From the NCBI GenBank assembly GCA_030411725.1, contig MU839840.1, positions 558,001 to 622,000 on the forward strand: DNA of 64,000 nucleotides, given 5' to 3'. Position numbers and translations under genes: made by a program. This document shows, one piece after another, positions 1-12,200 of the stretch; the first letter of the stretch is position 1; every line of letters starts with the position of its first letter. The notes under the pieces are model-generated. The model saw only the letters and a list, made by a program, of their open reading frames with translations, was not told the DNA's origin and made no database searches. The stretch is from Echria macrotheca. Its lineage: Eukaryota > Ascomycota > Sordariomycetes > Sordariales > Schizotheciaceae.

Positions 1-355
1 AACTATTGTAGGAGTAACGTTCGGGGGTAATCTCAAAACTCAGATGTCCCCATCTGTGGAACGGCGGAGAATGATAGAAGATCCTAGGGGAAACGAAGAG
101 CTGGTGACGTTGCCAAGATCTCGCGATAACCTCATACGAACTTCACACAAATACACAAGATATGTGTTGTAACGGTAACTCTTGACAGGAATCCATATGA
201 TACAAGCCAGATAAACAACAGGTTATCACCGGGCCAGCGCCGCTTCGAGTGGTTTCACCCCCAGTAGATACAATCAAACCAATAAATGCTTGAACCTGCT
301 ATGATACATCCCGGTTATGATACACAAAGAGACTTGGCGCTGCCGTGTGTCATCC
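1..355. other. Intergenic, 3' side of the GRAM/VASt gene
   Basis: No open frame with coding character is seen. The segment is AT-richer than the neighbouring gene and probably carries the 3' UTR of the leftward gene that ends at 356. Nothing else is recognised. Confidence 0.6.
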
Positions 356-3300
356 CTATTTTCTCTCCTCCCTCTCCACCACGGACTTGAGCACCCGCAA
401 ATGTTCCTCAGTCACCCGGATAGCTTCCTTGATCTCGCGCTCGTCCATCTTCTCCTCCCGTAGCTTTTCCTCCACCGTCCTCGGATCGACCGGCCCCTTC
501 CTCCTCGTTTGCGGTGGGTCTGCCCCGAGTCGATCGAGTCCCGCCCTCTCCTCAATCCACTCCCACAGGTCGCTCTCCTCGGCCCTCCACATCTCCTCGT
601 ATGCCGCCAGTCGTTGCGGATACCCTGCATACCCCAGTTCGCGGGAGAATGGGGCTGCCACCTGCCGGTTGGACCCGAATCCGAACCATGTCGCCACAAG
701 CAAGCCTACCAGCAACCCATAGACAACATTCCCAGTAAGTATCGGCTTGATCGTATTGACGAGTGGGCTGAGGAAAGGCTCGAGCGGCTCAAACAGACCC
801 CAGTCGCTCTTAGCTGACGCCTTGGAGAGACCTTCGATATCGCTCGTCGCTGTGGACGTCATTGCGGATTTACCCTTCCGGAGACGCTTCTTGCCCTTTG
901 CTGCCGCACCATTGAGTACTCCTTGCTTGGGCCGAGACGACATGGAGGCTTTGAGGCTGGCAAATAAATCCTTGCAGTATTGCATCTGACCGTCATTTGC
1001 GCCTCGCTCGATTGCACCCTTGATCCAGCTCTTGCCAGACCATTCAAGGGTGCAGTTAGCTTGCACTCGAGTCGTATTGTTTTCAGCCCAGGTAAGACAG
1101 TATCTGGTCTTGACGACAAAAACATTACCGTTGGGAACATCAGGAGTCTGTGTGCTGCAGAGAACATTAACCGACTTCTCTAGGTCCAGATTCTCCAGCT
1201 GCTCCGTCACAATGCACTTGGTCTGTTTTGGCCCGAGCGGGTTGTAAAGGGGTTTGATGTAGGAAAGCGTCCGGGTCTTAACCTCGTCTGTCAGGCCGCT
1301 TTTATCTTCCATCTGAATATCGGTGCACTTTTGTTCTGTCGAGAGCCACTTCGCCATCCACGCAGCCGAGGCCGGCCCGAACATGGTGTTGTAGACCTTG
1401 CCCAGCGGTGCTGCAATAATATCGTCTCCGATGACCTTTTCGTAGTGTAAAGCCGCGTCGCCGCAGTCTGTCGGGGAGTGGGCACTGGGGCCTGGAAAAT
1501 CGACAGTGGTGCCGGCTGGCGTGCTGTCATCCTGCTTCTCGACAGGGGGTGCCGTCGCCCCTGACGGTTTGCGGGGGACGGCTTTCTCCGTGGGACCGTC
1601 CGCCGGTGGCGCCTCCGTAGCTTGTGTGGCGTCATGGCCCTCGTCTCCGTCTTCGTCCTCGTCGTAGACATCGTCGCCGTCTTCGGTCTCGTCGTCGGAG
1701 GCCGAGATGCTCTGGCTGCCAGCAACGGATACGGTAATGGACTCGGTTTCAATCTTCTCTGTTCTGTCTCCCCCGGGTTCTTCGAGACGGACGCCATTAA
1801 GTGAGCTCTGTAGGTGGGGGTGACCGAGTTTCCAGATCTTGATAATCAGGTCGTATGTCGTATCGCGGCTTGTGAAGGAGGCGAAGATGTGCTTCGCGTG
1901 AAGGGTAGAGATCTCTAGGCCGTTCTTGAAGACCAACGCCGTGCTCCGCTTTTCGACCGCAACGATCTCGTCAAAGCTCATGACCAAGGTGGTGACCCAG
2001 CCCAAGATGTTGCTGCTAAAACAGAGATGACCTTCTGACACATATAATCTTCCATGAGCGAGAATCTCGCGCTGGAGGGCACAGCTGTAGTCTTCAATCA
2101 GGTAGTCGTCATCGGGGACGCTCTTGAATAGGCTGTGGAAATCCCGGTTTCGCTTCTTGGTAGCAACAGCGAACCCCGTCAGCTTCGGGGTGCTGTTTTG
2201 CCCTACTGGGTTGGCAAAGGACGCGTTCGCGGCGGCAATAGCGGCGCCAACTGTCCCGCCCGTCGCGGCGCTGCTGCCTCGCTTCCTCCTCTTACCGATG
2301 GCGCTGCGGATGCTGCCGCTGCGCTGGAGGCTCGATTTACCCTCGTACACGCTCCCATTAGGAGGTGTACGATCCCCACCCGGTGTGGGTTCGTAGAGTG
2401 ATCTAGGCCGGAACGGGGCGATGTCTTCACCGGGTAAGTCAGCGCCTACGGCGTGAGCTTCGACGGGGGCGGATTCGGAGCGAGCCCGCGACTCCGTCTC
2501 GGTAAACCTAGCCGTCACCGGGGATGGAACAGCCGACGGCGGGTCGGCAATGCCCAGCTGGCTAAGGCTGAGGTCGCCCATTCCCAGCGTCTTCACCGCT
2601 GGCTCCTTGGTATCCATTGATTGTTCTGGGAGCGCCTCGGAGGACGGCTCTACCTCGATTTCCTGATCTCTCTCCGACTGCTCTCTCGGCACCGGTGTTT
2701 TGCTCTTGGGCCCCGTGGGAGTGAGGCTAGCGTTCGATATGGTATTACTTAGGGAATTCGCTGTGTTCTGAACTGCCGAGAACATGGACGAGAAAAACGT
2801 GGTGGCGGGGTTATTCGGCGACCCTGGGCCGTTCTCGGGCGTCGGCGTCAAAGGAGCGGCGGTGATGTTGGAAAGCTTGCTGGGGCCAAGTGTGCCAGAG
2901 CCGGCTCTATTTCTTCTCTGGGATATCATGGTCCCCGAGGGCGACACATTAGACTTGGAGCGAGGGCTGGCCTTGGTGGCGCCCGCACGGTCTGGTTGGT
3001 TTGCGTCGGTGGGGGTTGGCGGAGTATTGACGATGACGGGGGTGCCAGTCTCGGCCGAGGGCGGCGTCTGCGGCGGTGCTCGTATGGGTTCGATATTCTG
3101 ACTCCGTGACAGTCGGCGGATTCGTTCGGACGGGGCGGGCTTGCTGACCGGAGCAGCGCTGTCCGAGCTATCGGCGTCGAGTTTCGCAGTGACAGGCACT
3201 GGTTCTGCGTCCGCGTCTGTCGGCAGGGTCCTCGGACTTTTCTCTTCGCTTGAACTCTTGTCGGTGCTCTTTTTGGAGCGGAATACGTCTCGTAATCGGC

Positions 3301-4060
3301 TTGAGGATGACTGTTTGGACAACGACTGGGGAGGAGTAAGCCCGCTTTTGGTGGCTCTCAGGGACGACGACGCTGAGTCGAGACTGTCGGCGCTGGCTTG
3401 GGGGAAGAAGGTCGAGATCTGGCTGTCAGGCAGGGCCTCGGGATTGTGCGCAGCCTGGATCAGAGGAGAGGACGTTGTCAAGTAGCCGATCTGGGACGGA
3501 TGCGTCGACGAGATGGTTGTGGGGCGTTTGGATGACCTGTGACGTCGAATTGGCTGCGTTAGCCCTGCAATGCGCTCGGCCGACAACTCCACAGCAAAAG
3601 AATAGAAAATAAAAGATGGGCGAGGGTGCGGGCGATCCGTGGAGATGACAATGGATGACTACGGTTGGGTGACGACGACGTCCAGCAGCACTTGTCTGTG
3701 GGTGAGGCGCAGACTGGACCACTCCATACCCGGTCCATGCGAGCGGGTGGAAACCTCGAATTGCGCCTGTCCCGGCAAGTCGGTGCTAACTACGTAGCTG
3801 GACGGGCATCATCAGACAGATAAAAAAAACACTTACGATTCGCCTTCTGATTCATACACAACTGAATCGGTGTTTCCGCCATCGTCGACGGGGGTCTTCT
3901 CGGCGCCTTGGCTGCCCGTGCTGAGGCCCGTCAGCGATGCGCCGTCGTCGTTGCTGCTCGCCGTCTCGGCAATCGACGATGTTTTGGTGTTGCTTCGTCG
4001 TTTCGCCGTCAGCGACCTTGGCAGCAGCTTCCCCAGTCCGTTTGAGCTGTTCTTCTCCAT
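356..4060 (-). CDS. GRAM and VASt domain sterol-transfer protein (LAM/Ysp2-like)
   Basis: Two exons, 4060-3837 and 3536-356, give 1,134 aa. The donor is GTAAGT and the acceptor CACAG, joined in phase so that residue 75 is Ser. The start chosen is the ATG at 4060; a longer frame upstream has no ATG. Residues 1-530 are low-complexity, rich in Ser, Pro and Thr. A GRAM domain lies at about 536-653, followed by an acidic linker. A VASt (StART-like) domain lies at about 769-946. A single membrane helix is at about 1007-1030 and a short charged tail follows. This order matches the yeast Lam/Ysp2 and animal GRAMD1/Aster proteins. Those sit in the ER at contacts with the plasma membrane and move sterol between the two. 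Sterol transfer is inferred from the family. The gene diverges from the MIT-like gene at 4676. Confidence 0.9.
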
Positions 4061-4675
4061 GGCGTCGGCGCACAGTGAGGATGGACCTGTGGACGTGGTG
4101 CAGCTGTGCTTCTCGAAGATGGCGTTTGGAGGCTGCAGAAGTCCCCGCTCGATGGTCGACAAAGGCTATGACATCGTCATCATTCCTCGGCAAGCTTTCC
4201 CGTCGGGTCGAAAGGCGCAATTGAGGCAATCGAGGCAGCCGCGATACGGTTTACTGGAATGTCAAAGGCACGCTTGAATGTTCAGGAAGTCAATGTCTTC
4301 GGCTGTGGACTATGAAACAATGCGGTTGCAACGTCGAAACAAAAGATGGCTGGCTGGATGTCTGTCCTGCTGTTTGGCCCTCGACTCCGGCTTGTTTTCC
4401 CGCTTGGTCTGTTCCGCTGCGACGGTGGCGGGTGTGTTTCTTGGCCTGTGACAGGGGCATTTCACTGTGATAAGATAAGACGTCGAGCACCGAACCCCGG
4501 CCGGCGAACCAGCCCCGCCACCAGTGTTCAACCCGGTGTCAGCTGCCTGCCGTCCAGCCCTCAAAATCAACGAACGACAACGTCGAAATGTATTGTGCGA
4601 CGAGTCATATGCCGCGCTCGAAGACCTAACACAGCACGATTTGCACAGACGCGATGCGTTGCGTCGACCGTGGAA
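4061..4675. other. Divergent promoter between the GRAM/VASt and MIT-like genes
   Basis: These 615 bp separate two start codons on opposite strands, so the region must hold both promoters. A tandem GATA motif is listed separately. Open frames here are short and lack coding character. Confidence 0.7.
4469..4479 (+). promoter_or_regulatory. Tandem overlapping GATA-factor sites
   Basis: The sequence GATAAGATAAG contains two HGATAR-type sites in the same orientation, 5 bp apart. Such paired sites are typical targets of fungal GATA factors such as AreA/NIT2 and SreA-type regulators. It lies 409 bp from the left gene's start and about 200 bp from the right gene's start. Binding is inferred. Confidence 0.4.
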
Positions 4676-6272
4676 ATGGAGTCGTCATCATTAATCAAGG
4701 TAGCCTTGGACCCTGTGTCCATCGTCTCAACGGGAGCTGACCTGCTAGGCCCACGATCATGCTAGAGCTGCCTCCCGGGCCACTCATTCCGCCGACACCA
4801 CTGTCGCCATCACCGAACATGCCCTCGCTGCCGGGGAGTTTGCGAATGCGGCCAAGGCGGCGGGAAACACCGAGGCGCTGAGGACGCTGCGTCTGCTCGA
4901 GGAGCACCATAAACGACTGTCCGACCTGTTGAAGGTTCCCCTCGATCCGCCGAGCCAACAGTCGACCGCCGACAGCGATATTCCCGAGGAGGATGAGGGG
5001 GAAACAGGAGTCGACCAAGAGGACCAAGCGAAGAAGACCAGGCCGTCCGGCACCGAGTCCCCGTTGGCCGCTGCAACCACCGCTTCCAAACCACCCCCCG
5101 TGCTGTCACAGCACCGTAGATATCCCGGCCGCGAGCTTTCGTCTTCTATCGCAAGTAATCTGGCCTCCGCCAGAGGAATCAAGTCCAGATATCGTGGCCA
5201 GCCCGTCGCTCCCAGTGTGTCGAATGACCAAGCGCCGGGAAGTCTCGAGTCTCGCCCACGCAGAGATGGCTCTGTGAGACACAAGCCTCAAGATTCACAT
5301 GATGACAGTCGAAAGCCGAGCTGGATCCCCCCCACACAGGACCCGATCCAGGAAGATGAACAGGTCGAGTCGTCGAAAGCGAACTCAACCAAAGCAACAA
5401 ACACGAGCGAGGAAGGATTCTCCAGGTTCTACAGCACATTCGGGAATCTCATCAACAGACTATCTGCCCCTTTAGCTTTTGCCGGTCTCCCCTTGGTCGC
5501 GGAGGAGCAGGCTCCTGAGGCTCCCCCGTCCCCCGTCCCGGAACCGAACCCACCGAAGAAGACACGCCAGAAAAGTGTAACGGCTGGACCTGACCCGGAG
5601 CTCTCCAAAATATTCTCTCGTGCGACTATCCGTGCCCTTTCTAGAGACGGTCAAGGCGGAGATTCGTTCTATGTTGTGCCAACCAGCGGACATACAGCTT
5701 CGTACGCAAGTATTCTGAACCACGAAAATAAGGAGAAGAGGCGCAACGTCGCGTTAGCGCGCCGGGACGATACCGAGTTGGATGACCAGGACGACGACGA
5801 CTTTGTGGATGCTAAGGAGTCCCAGCCCACGATGCTCCCCGGCTTCCGGAAGCGGCCCGGGAAATCAAAGTCAGAACGAGACCTGCATAACACAGTGGAG
5901 GAACTGCATACGGAGAACGCGAGCCTGAAAGAGATGCTTGACAAGCTGAGCAAGCGACTCCACGCTTTTGAGCTCAACTCGCAGAGCACGCATCTGGCGC
6001 TCGCCCAAAGTATCCGCCTGCAGCGGCCAGGCTCGCCCATGTCCTCTAGCGGCGGACCGGGCGACGACTTGGTGAAGAAACGGAACCGCGAGCTGGAGGA
6101 GCAGCTGGCGTCAGCTGTGCAGCGGATGGCCCTGCTCGAGAAGGACAATGCCAAGCAGCAGCAGACGCTGGAGAAGTATCGGCGGACATGGGAGAAGCTC
6201 AAGGCCGGGGCCAAGGCGCGGAGGGAGGCGCAGGAGCAGAGCAGCGATGGGGACCCTGTTACGCCGTTCTAG
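4676..6272 (+). CDS. MIT-like N-terminus and coiled-coil protein (possible Atg38/NRBF2-like)
   Basis: Two exons, 4676-4699 and 4749-6272, give 515 aa. Exon 1 is only 24 nt and codes MESSSLIK. The intron has donor GTAGCC, a GCTGAC branch point and acceptor CTAG. Residues about 8-68 form an Ala-rich helical hairpin or three-helix segment (AHDHARAAS, then EALRTLRLLEEHHKRLSDLL) that resembles an MIT domain. A long disordered middle includes a well-formed hydrophobic stretch, STFGNLINRLSAPLAFAGLP. Two coiled coils sit at about 383-432 and 452-503. MIT plus C-terminal coiled coil is the architecture of Atg38/NRBF2, subunits of the autophagy PI3-kinase complex, but several other trafficking proteins share it. 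No enzyme motif is seen. Function stays unassigned. Confidence 0.8.
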
Positions 6273-6559
6273 CGGGACATACTTAATTCATGACATTTTG
6301 TTCTGTGTAATCTATGTGTCCTTGGATTATGCAGTTTTAGACCAGCGTAGTAGTTGGATTATCTTGCAATTATTAACCGAATATTGCATTTTTAGATATG
6401 TGTCGAGAGATGCGAGGCACTTGTTCAAGCAAGGCAAGTCCTAGCCTTGCACCAGCCCTGTGGCAGCATGAGGGGTAACACTGATACGCTAACCACACGA
6501 AAGAAGATGAATGGTATGCAGCAGACAGATAAATATCTTGCAAATTCACACTCTATAAT

Positions 6560-8291
6560 CTACCAAGCCGTAATATCCTCCACCTCCGCCTCCCCAAACG
6601 TGCTACTCTTAGTCATCTGCCCAACTGAGCTCTCCTCAACGGCCCCATCACCGCCGCCATCCTTGCTCATAATATCCGGCAGCACCTCCCTCAGGAAGGC
6701 AAGTATATACCGATTCACCTGTTCAAACTGGAGCAGAAACGCATCATGCCCCTCGGGGCTGTCGATTCTTTCGAGGCGCGCGTCGGGGATATGCTCGGCC
6801 AGCTCCTCCTGCTCGGCGAACGTGAAGAGACCGTCGCTCTCGATGCCCAGCACGAGCGTCGGCTGGGCGATGAGGGCGAGGGCGGCGGCGATGGAGGGCG
6901 CGCGGTCGCGGCTGACGTCGTGCGTGTCGAGCTTGCGCGTCATGGCGATGTAGCAGTTGGAGTCGAAGCGCTTGACGAATTTCTCGCCCTGGTAGCGGAG
7001 GTAGGATTGGGCTGAGAAGTAGGTCGGGCCGGTGGGCATCACTTCGCCGCCGGTTAGACTGCCGCCGCCCCCGCCGGTGCTGCCGTTTTGCGGGCCGTGG
7101 AATTGAGGGTCGGGAGTGTCGGGGGAGGTGTCATCTGATCGGGTGGGCTCTGTTTCGGCGCCTTCGCTGTTCTTGCGGGATAGACTTTGGCGGGACCACT
7201 TGTGGCCGTCGTTGTGGATGCGGAAGTGTGCTTCCGACGGCGTTGTCGGGGTCGGCTTCTCTCTGATGGTCTGTCGACGGGACGGGTCCGGTGTGTTCCT
7301 GCCGAAACGGGACTCGAACGAGTTTCGGCTCCGGTAGGTGAGCAGCGCAGCCATGCGTGCCGCACCGAGGCCGGTCGAGGGAGGGTCATCAAACGGGTAG
7401 TACCCGTCGTTGTATTTTGGGTCGGCATAGATGGACTGGCGCTGGGCCTCGCCCCAGCTGATGCACCACGCGCTGTGTCGACTCGAGGTGGCAATTGGTA
7501 CAATACATCGCACGTAGTCCTTGCCAAAGTATGCCCATTCGAGGACAAACATACCACCAAGAGACCCGCCGATGACGGCGGCCACTTGCCGCACTCCCAA
7601 CTCATCCAGCAACAGTCGGTGAAGCCTACAGTAGCGTGAGTAAAATGGCTGAGCGACTCTCAATATCATCGATACTCACTGGACGTCATCCCTGATGGTG
7701 GTCAGGGGAAATTCCGGCCCGTACCGACCCAGATTTGGGTCGCCATCTTTGGCTGTGACGGGGCTAGCTGTACCATATGGGCTGCCCAAGCTGTTCATAC
7801 ACACCACGAAGAACCGCGAAGTGTCAAACGCTCGCCCAGGCCCGCCCAGCAACGGACCCCACCAGTCGGCCACATCGGCACTACCAGTCAACGCATGGCA
7901 TATCACCATGGCATTGTCTCCCTCGGGAGACAGCTGGCCCCTGGTGGTGTAGGCCACGGGCACATTTCGCAGAGTCACGCCGGACTCGAGCGTGAAGGAC
8001 GGTATCACGGCGATCTGCTGGTCCGGAATGAGGGCCGCAAACGGGTTCTCGGGCTGAGAATGGATTCTTTCTTGGAAGTATTCAGTCACCGCTCTCTTTT
8101 CAAGGGGCAAGACGAAATCGATGACTCAGTCTCAAACCTGGGCTTCCGCGGAAAGAAAACCACGCAGACACCACCAGATAGAAAAAAATACAACGCAACA
8201 GTCGACCGTGACAGTATCAGAGCATATATAAAAAAAAGAACTGACCATATTTCAGGTGGGAGTCACCACTCCGGGTGCCGTTGGGGGCCAT
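6560..8291 (-). CDS. MET2: Homoserine O-acetyltransferase
   Basis: Three exons, 8291-8246, 8124-7680 and 7625-6560, give 518 aa. The enzyme transfers acetyl from acetyl-CoA to homoserine, the first committed step of methionine synthesis. It is an alpha/beta-hydrolase of the MetX/Met2 family. The nucleophile elbow GGSLGG places the catalytic Ser near 185. The Asp is near 428 (LGIESDGLF) and the His near 457 (SPEGHDAFLL). Family marks HALTGSADVADWWGPLLG and CMNSLGSPYGTASP are present. A low-complexity Gly/Ser/Thr insertion sits before the YLRYQGEKF segment, as in other fungal Met2 proteins. The exon 2/3 join is secure. The first intron (donor GTCAGT, acceptor CTGAG) is less certain, and so are the first 20 residues. 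The gene diverges from THO2. Confidence 0.93.
8122..8128. promoter_or_regulatory. TGACTCA, GCN4/CPC-1-type element
   Basis: A perfect TGACTCA lies at the end of the first MET2 intron and overlaps the proposed splice acceptor. It matches the binding site of Gcn4/CPC-1, which induces amino-acid biosynthetic genes on starvation. Being inside the transcribed region is unusual for such a site, so its function is uncertain. Confidence 0.3.
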
Positions 8292-9256
8292 GGTAGCGGA
8301 CGACGGGTTCTGCTCCCGGCTGTGACTTGGTCTGAATTGAGGATTTTGCAGTCAATGGAGCCGTCGATGTGAGGCAGTCGACGTCAGGATGGAGAGGTGG
8401 GATGATTTCTTTCAGACGACATGGCAGCAGTCATCGATTGGGGGTATATATCGACTGGAACGGCAAGCGTCGATTGCGCAATTCGCTAGCATCCCAGGAG
8501 AGCGCGAGCAAAAAGGTACATGGCCGAGGTACGCAGCGGGCCACAGAATGGAATGGCCGGCCATCGGCGTCGGATGCTGCGAGCCCATTGAGTGAGGGTG
8601 ACCAGTGCGGCGATTCATCGGCGGACAGACAGGGACAATGGCAGTCGATTGACTGTTGCCCCTTCGTCCGGCGGGCCGTTGCACCTGCAGCCGGCTGGCT
8701 GGCAGGGATCCATCTCGGTATCGCAAGGGCCCCACAAATGTCGAATGTCGTGCAGCCTTGTTGGATGAGGCTGCTGCACCACGCCAAGCTGGCCCGCGCC
8801 AAACGAACAAGCAACACGACGCTAACTAACGAGCACCACAGCTGGCCTGGTGCTTGCGATTTTGACGCGAGCCACCCTCTCCACCAAAGCTTTTCCCATT
8901 CTTCACTCCACGCCAGCCATCGCCAACCCACCTGGCACCCCGATTTCAACTCGACGGGAATCGCTTTATTACCTGGCTAGTCGCTCTTTCTATCGTAAGC
9001 TTGCCATTTCCTGCTCGACAGCAGCGCCCGATTTATTTCCTTTTTGCCTGCGAGTTTCAAAACCAAATCCACTCCTTCCTCTTTTTCTGCCGTCGCCAAC
9101 CACCATCGCTCGTCGCCTGGCCCCCAACCCGTTCTGACATTTCACGATTCCTAGGCATTTCATCGCGCTCGATCTAGATTCGACGGTCGCGGCTGAGGCC
9201 CGCAGCGCCAATAAATGCCACCACGCTCGCCACGTCGCGGTTGAGACGCATGCATC
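8292..9256. other. Divergent promoter between MET2 and THO2
   Basis: This 965-bp gap separates the MET2 and THO2 start codons. It contains a TATATAT near 8445-8451 with an adjacent ATTGG (inverted CCAAT) at 8438-8442, and an ACGTCA (CRE half-site) at 8381-8386. The last few hundred bases before THO2 are pyrimidine-rich and are probably its 5' leader. No coding exon is recognised. Confidence 0.6.
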
Positions 9257-12200
9257 ATGCCTCCAAAGCGCAAGAGACCTGAGCGATCGGGCGATTCTGG
9301 TCCCTCCAGACCCTCCCCGCATCGCCCAGGAGATACCTCATTAGGGCAGCACGATAGAGGATACGAGGGGGGCGGCCGCGGCGGCCGTGGCGGCAGAAAC
9401 CTTCGCCGGGGAGATCGTCGAGATTCGTCGCAGTCTTTCCACAGCGGGCCGTCCCATTCAGCTGCGCCTGGCCCGATATCACCAGGCGTCGGGCGCCCGT
9501 CGAGCTCGTCGTCGTCGGCGCCATTCACAGCCAACAATGCCCAGCGGCCAACGACCCCAGCCGCGCCCGAAGAGCCGCTGTCGCCCATCCAGCCGGGATA
9601 CTTCTATGCGGTCGTCACGGATGACCACGTCGATCGATGGGCGCAGGGCGGTCGGCAAGAGATTATCGACCACGGGATACGCTCTCGCGAAGACGAGGAC
9701 GTGACCGAGGTCACCACCATATTTCAAGAGCTGCTTCACTCCGCTAGCGATGGTCGGCTCCCGGGATCCGACGCTGGCGGCGTTATCAGAGAGATTCTAG
9801 GCCCAGAACCGTCGGAGGCCGATCGGCAGAACCTTGCGTTCGATCCCCACACCCTCTTTCTCGATACCGTTTCCACGTTTATGGACGTGGAGTCTGGCGC
9901 TTATCGGGCGCAGCTGCGCGAGCTCATGAAGGCGAGTGCTGTGTCACCGGCCCTCATGCGTCTCGTTCTCGATCCTCCCATTCTCCAGAAGCTGGATCTG
10001 ATTCGCGATACCTTTGTCCGTATGGGCATCCGGCAGTCTACAAACCTGCTGTACCGCCAGGCCAACTACAACCTCTTGAGAGAAGAGTCCGAGGGCTTCT
10101 CCAAGCTCATCACAGAGCTCTTCACAACCAGCAGCGCGGAACCACCGTCGTCAGAGGTCGTCCAAGCCGCTTTCAATAGGGTTATGGGCCTTATTGGGAC
10201 TTTCGACCTTCATCCTGGAAGAGTATTGGATGTGACTCTCGACGTCTTTGCAGCCATCCTTATCAAGCAGTTCCGCTTCTTCGTCAAGTTCCTTCGGGTC
10301 GGCTCTTGGTGGCCCAGAAACCAGCCCAAAACACCACCTGGCACGTTCATAGGCGGTCTGCCGGTCTGGGCTCTGCCTGAGCACTTCCACTGGTTCGCGA
10401 GCGAGGAAGAAGAGGCAGAGCTGGCCGCACAGCGGTTGAAGCGTGACATCGCCTTTTGGGAAAGGGCTCGCAAGATCAAGTCTGATGCCTTCTTCGAGCT
10501 GGGCGGGAGACAGCTCAGCGCGTTGGATGAGCAGCGCCTGGCAAACGGAACGGCAGAGGCGGAGCAGGAAACGAGTATCGAGCGAGAGTGGGTGAAGATA
10601 ACCAAGACGCTTCCTCCTCCTGGCAACCGAGATGCCGCCCAGATGCTCGGCTTCAAGCTCCGGTTCTATGCGTCGGAAGCGAGAGACCCCGAAGATGTTC
10701 TCCCCGCCAATCTGTGCTATCTCATCGCACTACTCATAAAGATCGGATTCATCTCACTTACCGACCTTTGGAATCACGTCTGGCCGGCCGACGAAGAGAT
10801 GGAGAGCATCAAAGCCAAGAAACTAAAGGAGCTCGAAGCCAAGGAAAAAGAACGTCGCGAGGGCACCGAGAAGAATGCGCTTATGATGGCCGGCGCTCTT
10901 CCCGACGATATGCCACCTCCACCCACTACATCCCGTCGCGACGCGGCCAACGCTAAGCAGGATACAGCCAAGGGTGCGACTGAATCAACAGAAGAGAAAG
11001 CCAGCCTCCCTGAGCCCGACGACCAGAAGGTTGTGCTTCTCAAATGTCTCCTCACCATTGGTGCCATCCCAGAGTCACTTTTCATCATCGGTCGACATCC
11101 CTGGGTACTGGAGGCTTGTCCAGATGACCTTCTACCTCTCCTATTCCGCATTATCAATCACTCGATCGACCATGTGTTCGAGAGCAGCCGCCCATCTACC
11201 TCACAGTCGCTAGAGATTCCGGCGAAACCGCTACCCGACCTCGATCAATCCGGCGTTCCGAAGGGGAGTATCAAGCTGAGCTCGCCTCCGGCCCGGAGGG
11301 CCCTGAGATGGCCTTACCCCGACAAGGCGGACACGAGCGAGGGAGGGGTCTACCGATTCTACTGGGATGAATGGGCCGACAATATTCCCATTGCCCAAAA
11401 CGTAGATGATGTGTTTACCCTCTGCGAAACACTCATCAACATTGCCGGTGTGTCGATTGGCAAGGATTCACCCCTCGTCAGCAAACTTGCCAGTATCGGT
11501 GTCAAGAGTCTTGCCGATGATCCGTCCGACGGAAACAGAGCGCGGTGGCTTGATCTGCTTAAGCGATTGCTCGTACCATCTCTCAGTTTGACCACGGCGA
11601 GCTCGTCAACCGTGGACAGCGTTTGGGATCTTCTCAAGCAGTACCCAATACAGGTCCGGTACAACATCTACTCGGAATGGTACGAAGGCGCGACATCCCG
11701 TCTTGAGCCAATACGGAAAGCCTTTGCCCACACCCGGGTCGAAACGCTCGGAAAGATGAAGCGTCTGTCTCTCACCAACATCCCCGAGATGGCCAAGCGT
11801 CTCGCAAAGATTGCATATCCATCTCCCGGTATTCTTTGCAAAGTGGCGTTGCTCCAGATCGAGTCGTACAGCAACCTGATCGACGCGTTTGTGGAGTGCG
11901 TCAAGTATTTCACAGATCTTGGCTACGACGTATTGGTCTGGTCTGTCTTGAGCTCGATCGGAGGTCAGAGAAGCAGGACACAAGAGGGCTCAGTCCTTTT
12001 GACCAGCAAGTGGCTCCAGGCCCTGTCGAGGTTTTCCGGCAAGGTCTTCCAACGATACTCGAACATGAACCCGACGCCCATTCTCCGCTATGTCAACGAT
12101 CAGCTTTACAAAGGCAACTCGACGGATCTACTCATTCTCCGGGAGTTGATCGAATCCATGGGGGGTGTTGTGTCGGATCTCGATTTCACGGATGCCCAGC

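Noticed and set aside
7300..7330. GACTCGAAC resembling a tRNA T-arm on the minus strand
   Set aside because: It codes for part of MET2, and no acceptor stem, D-arm or anticodon arm surrounds it.
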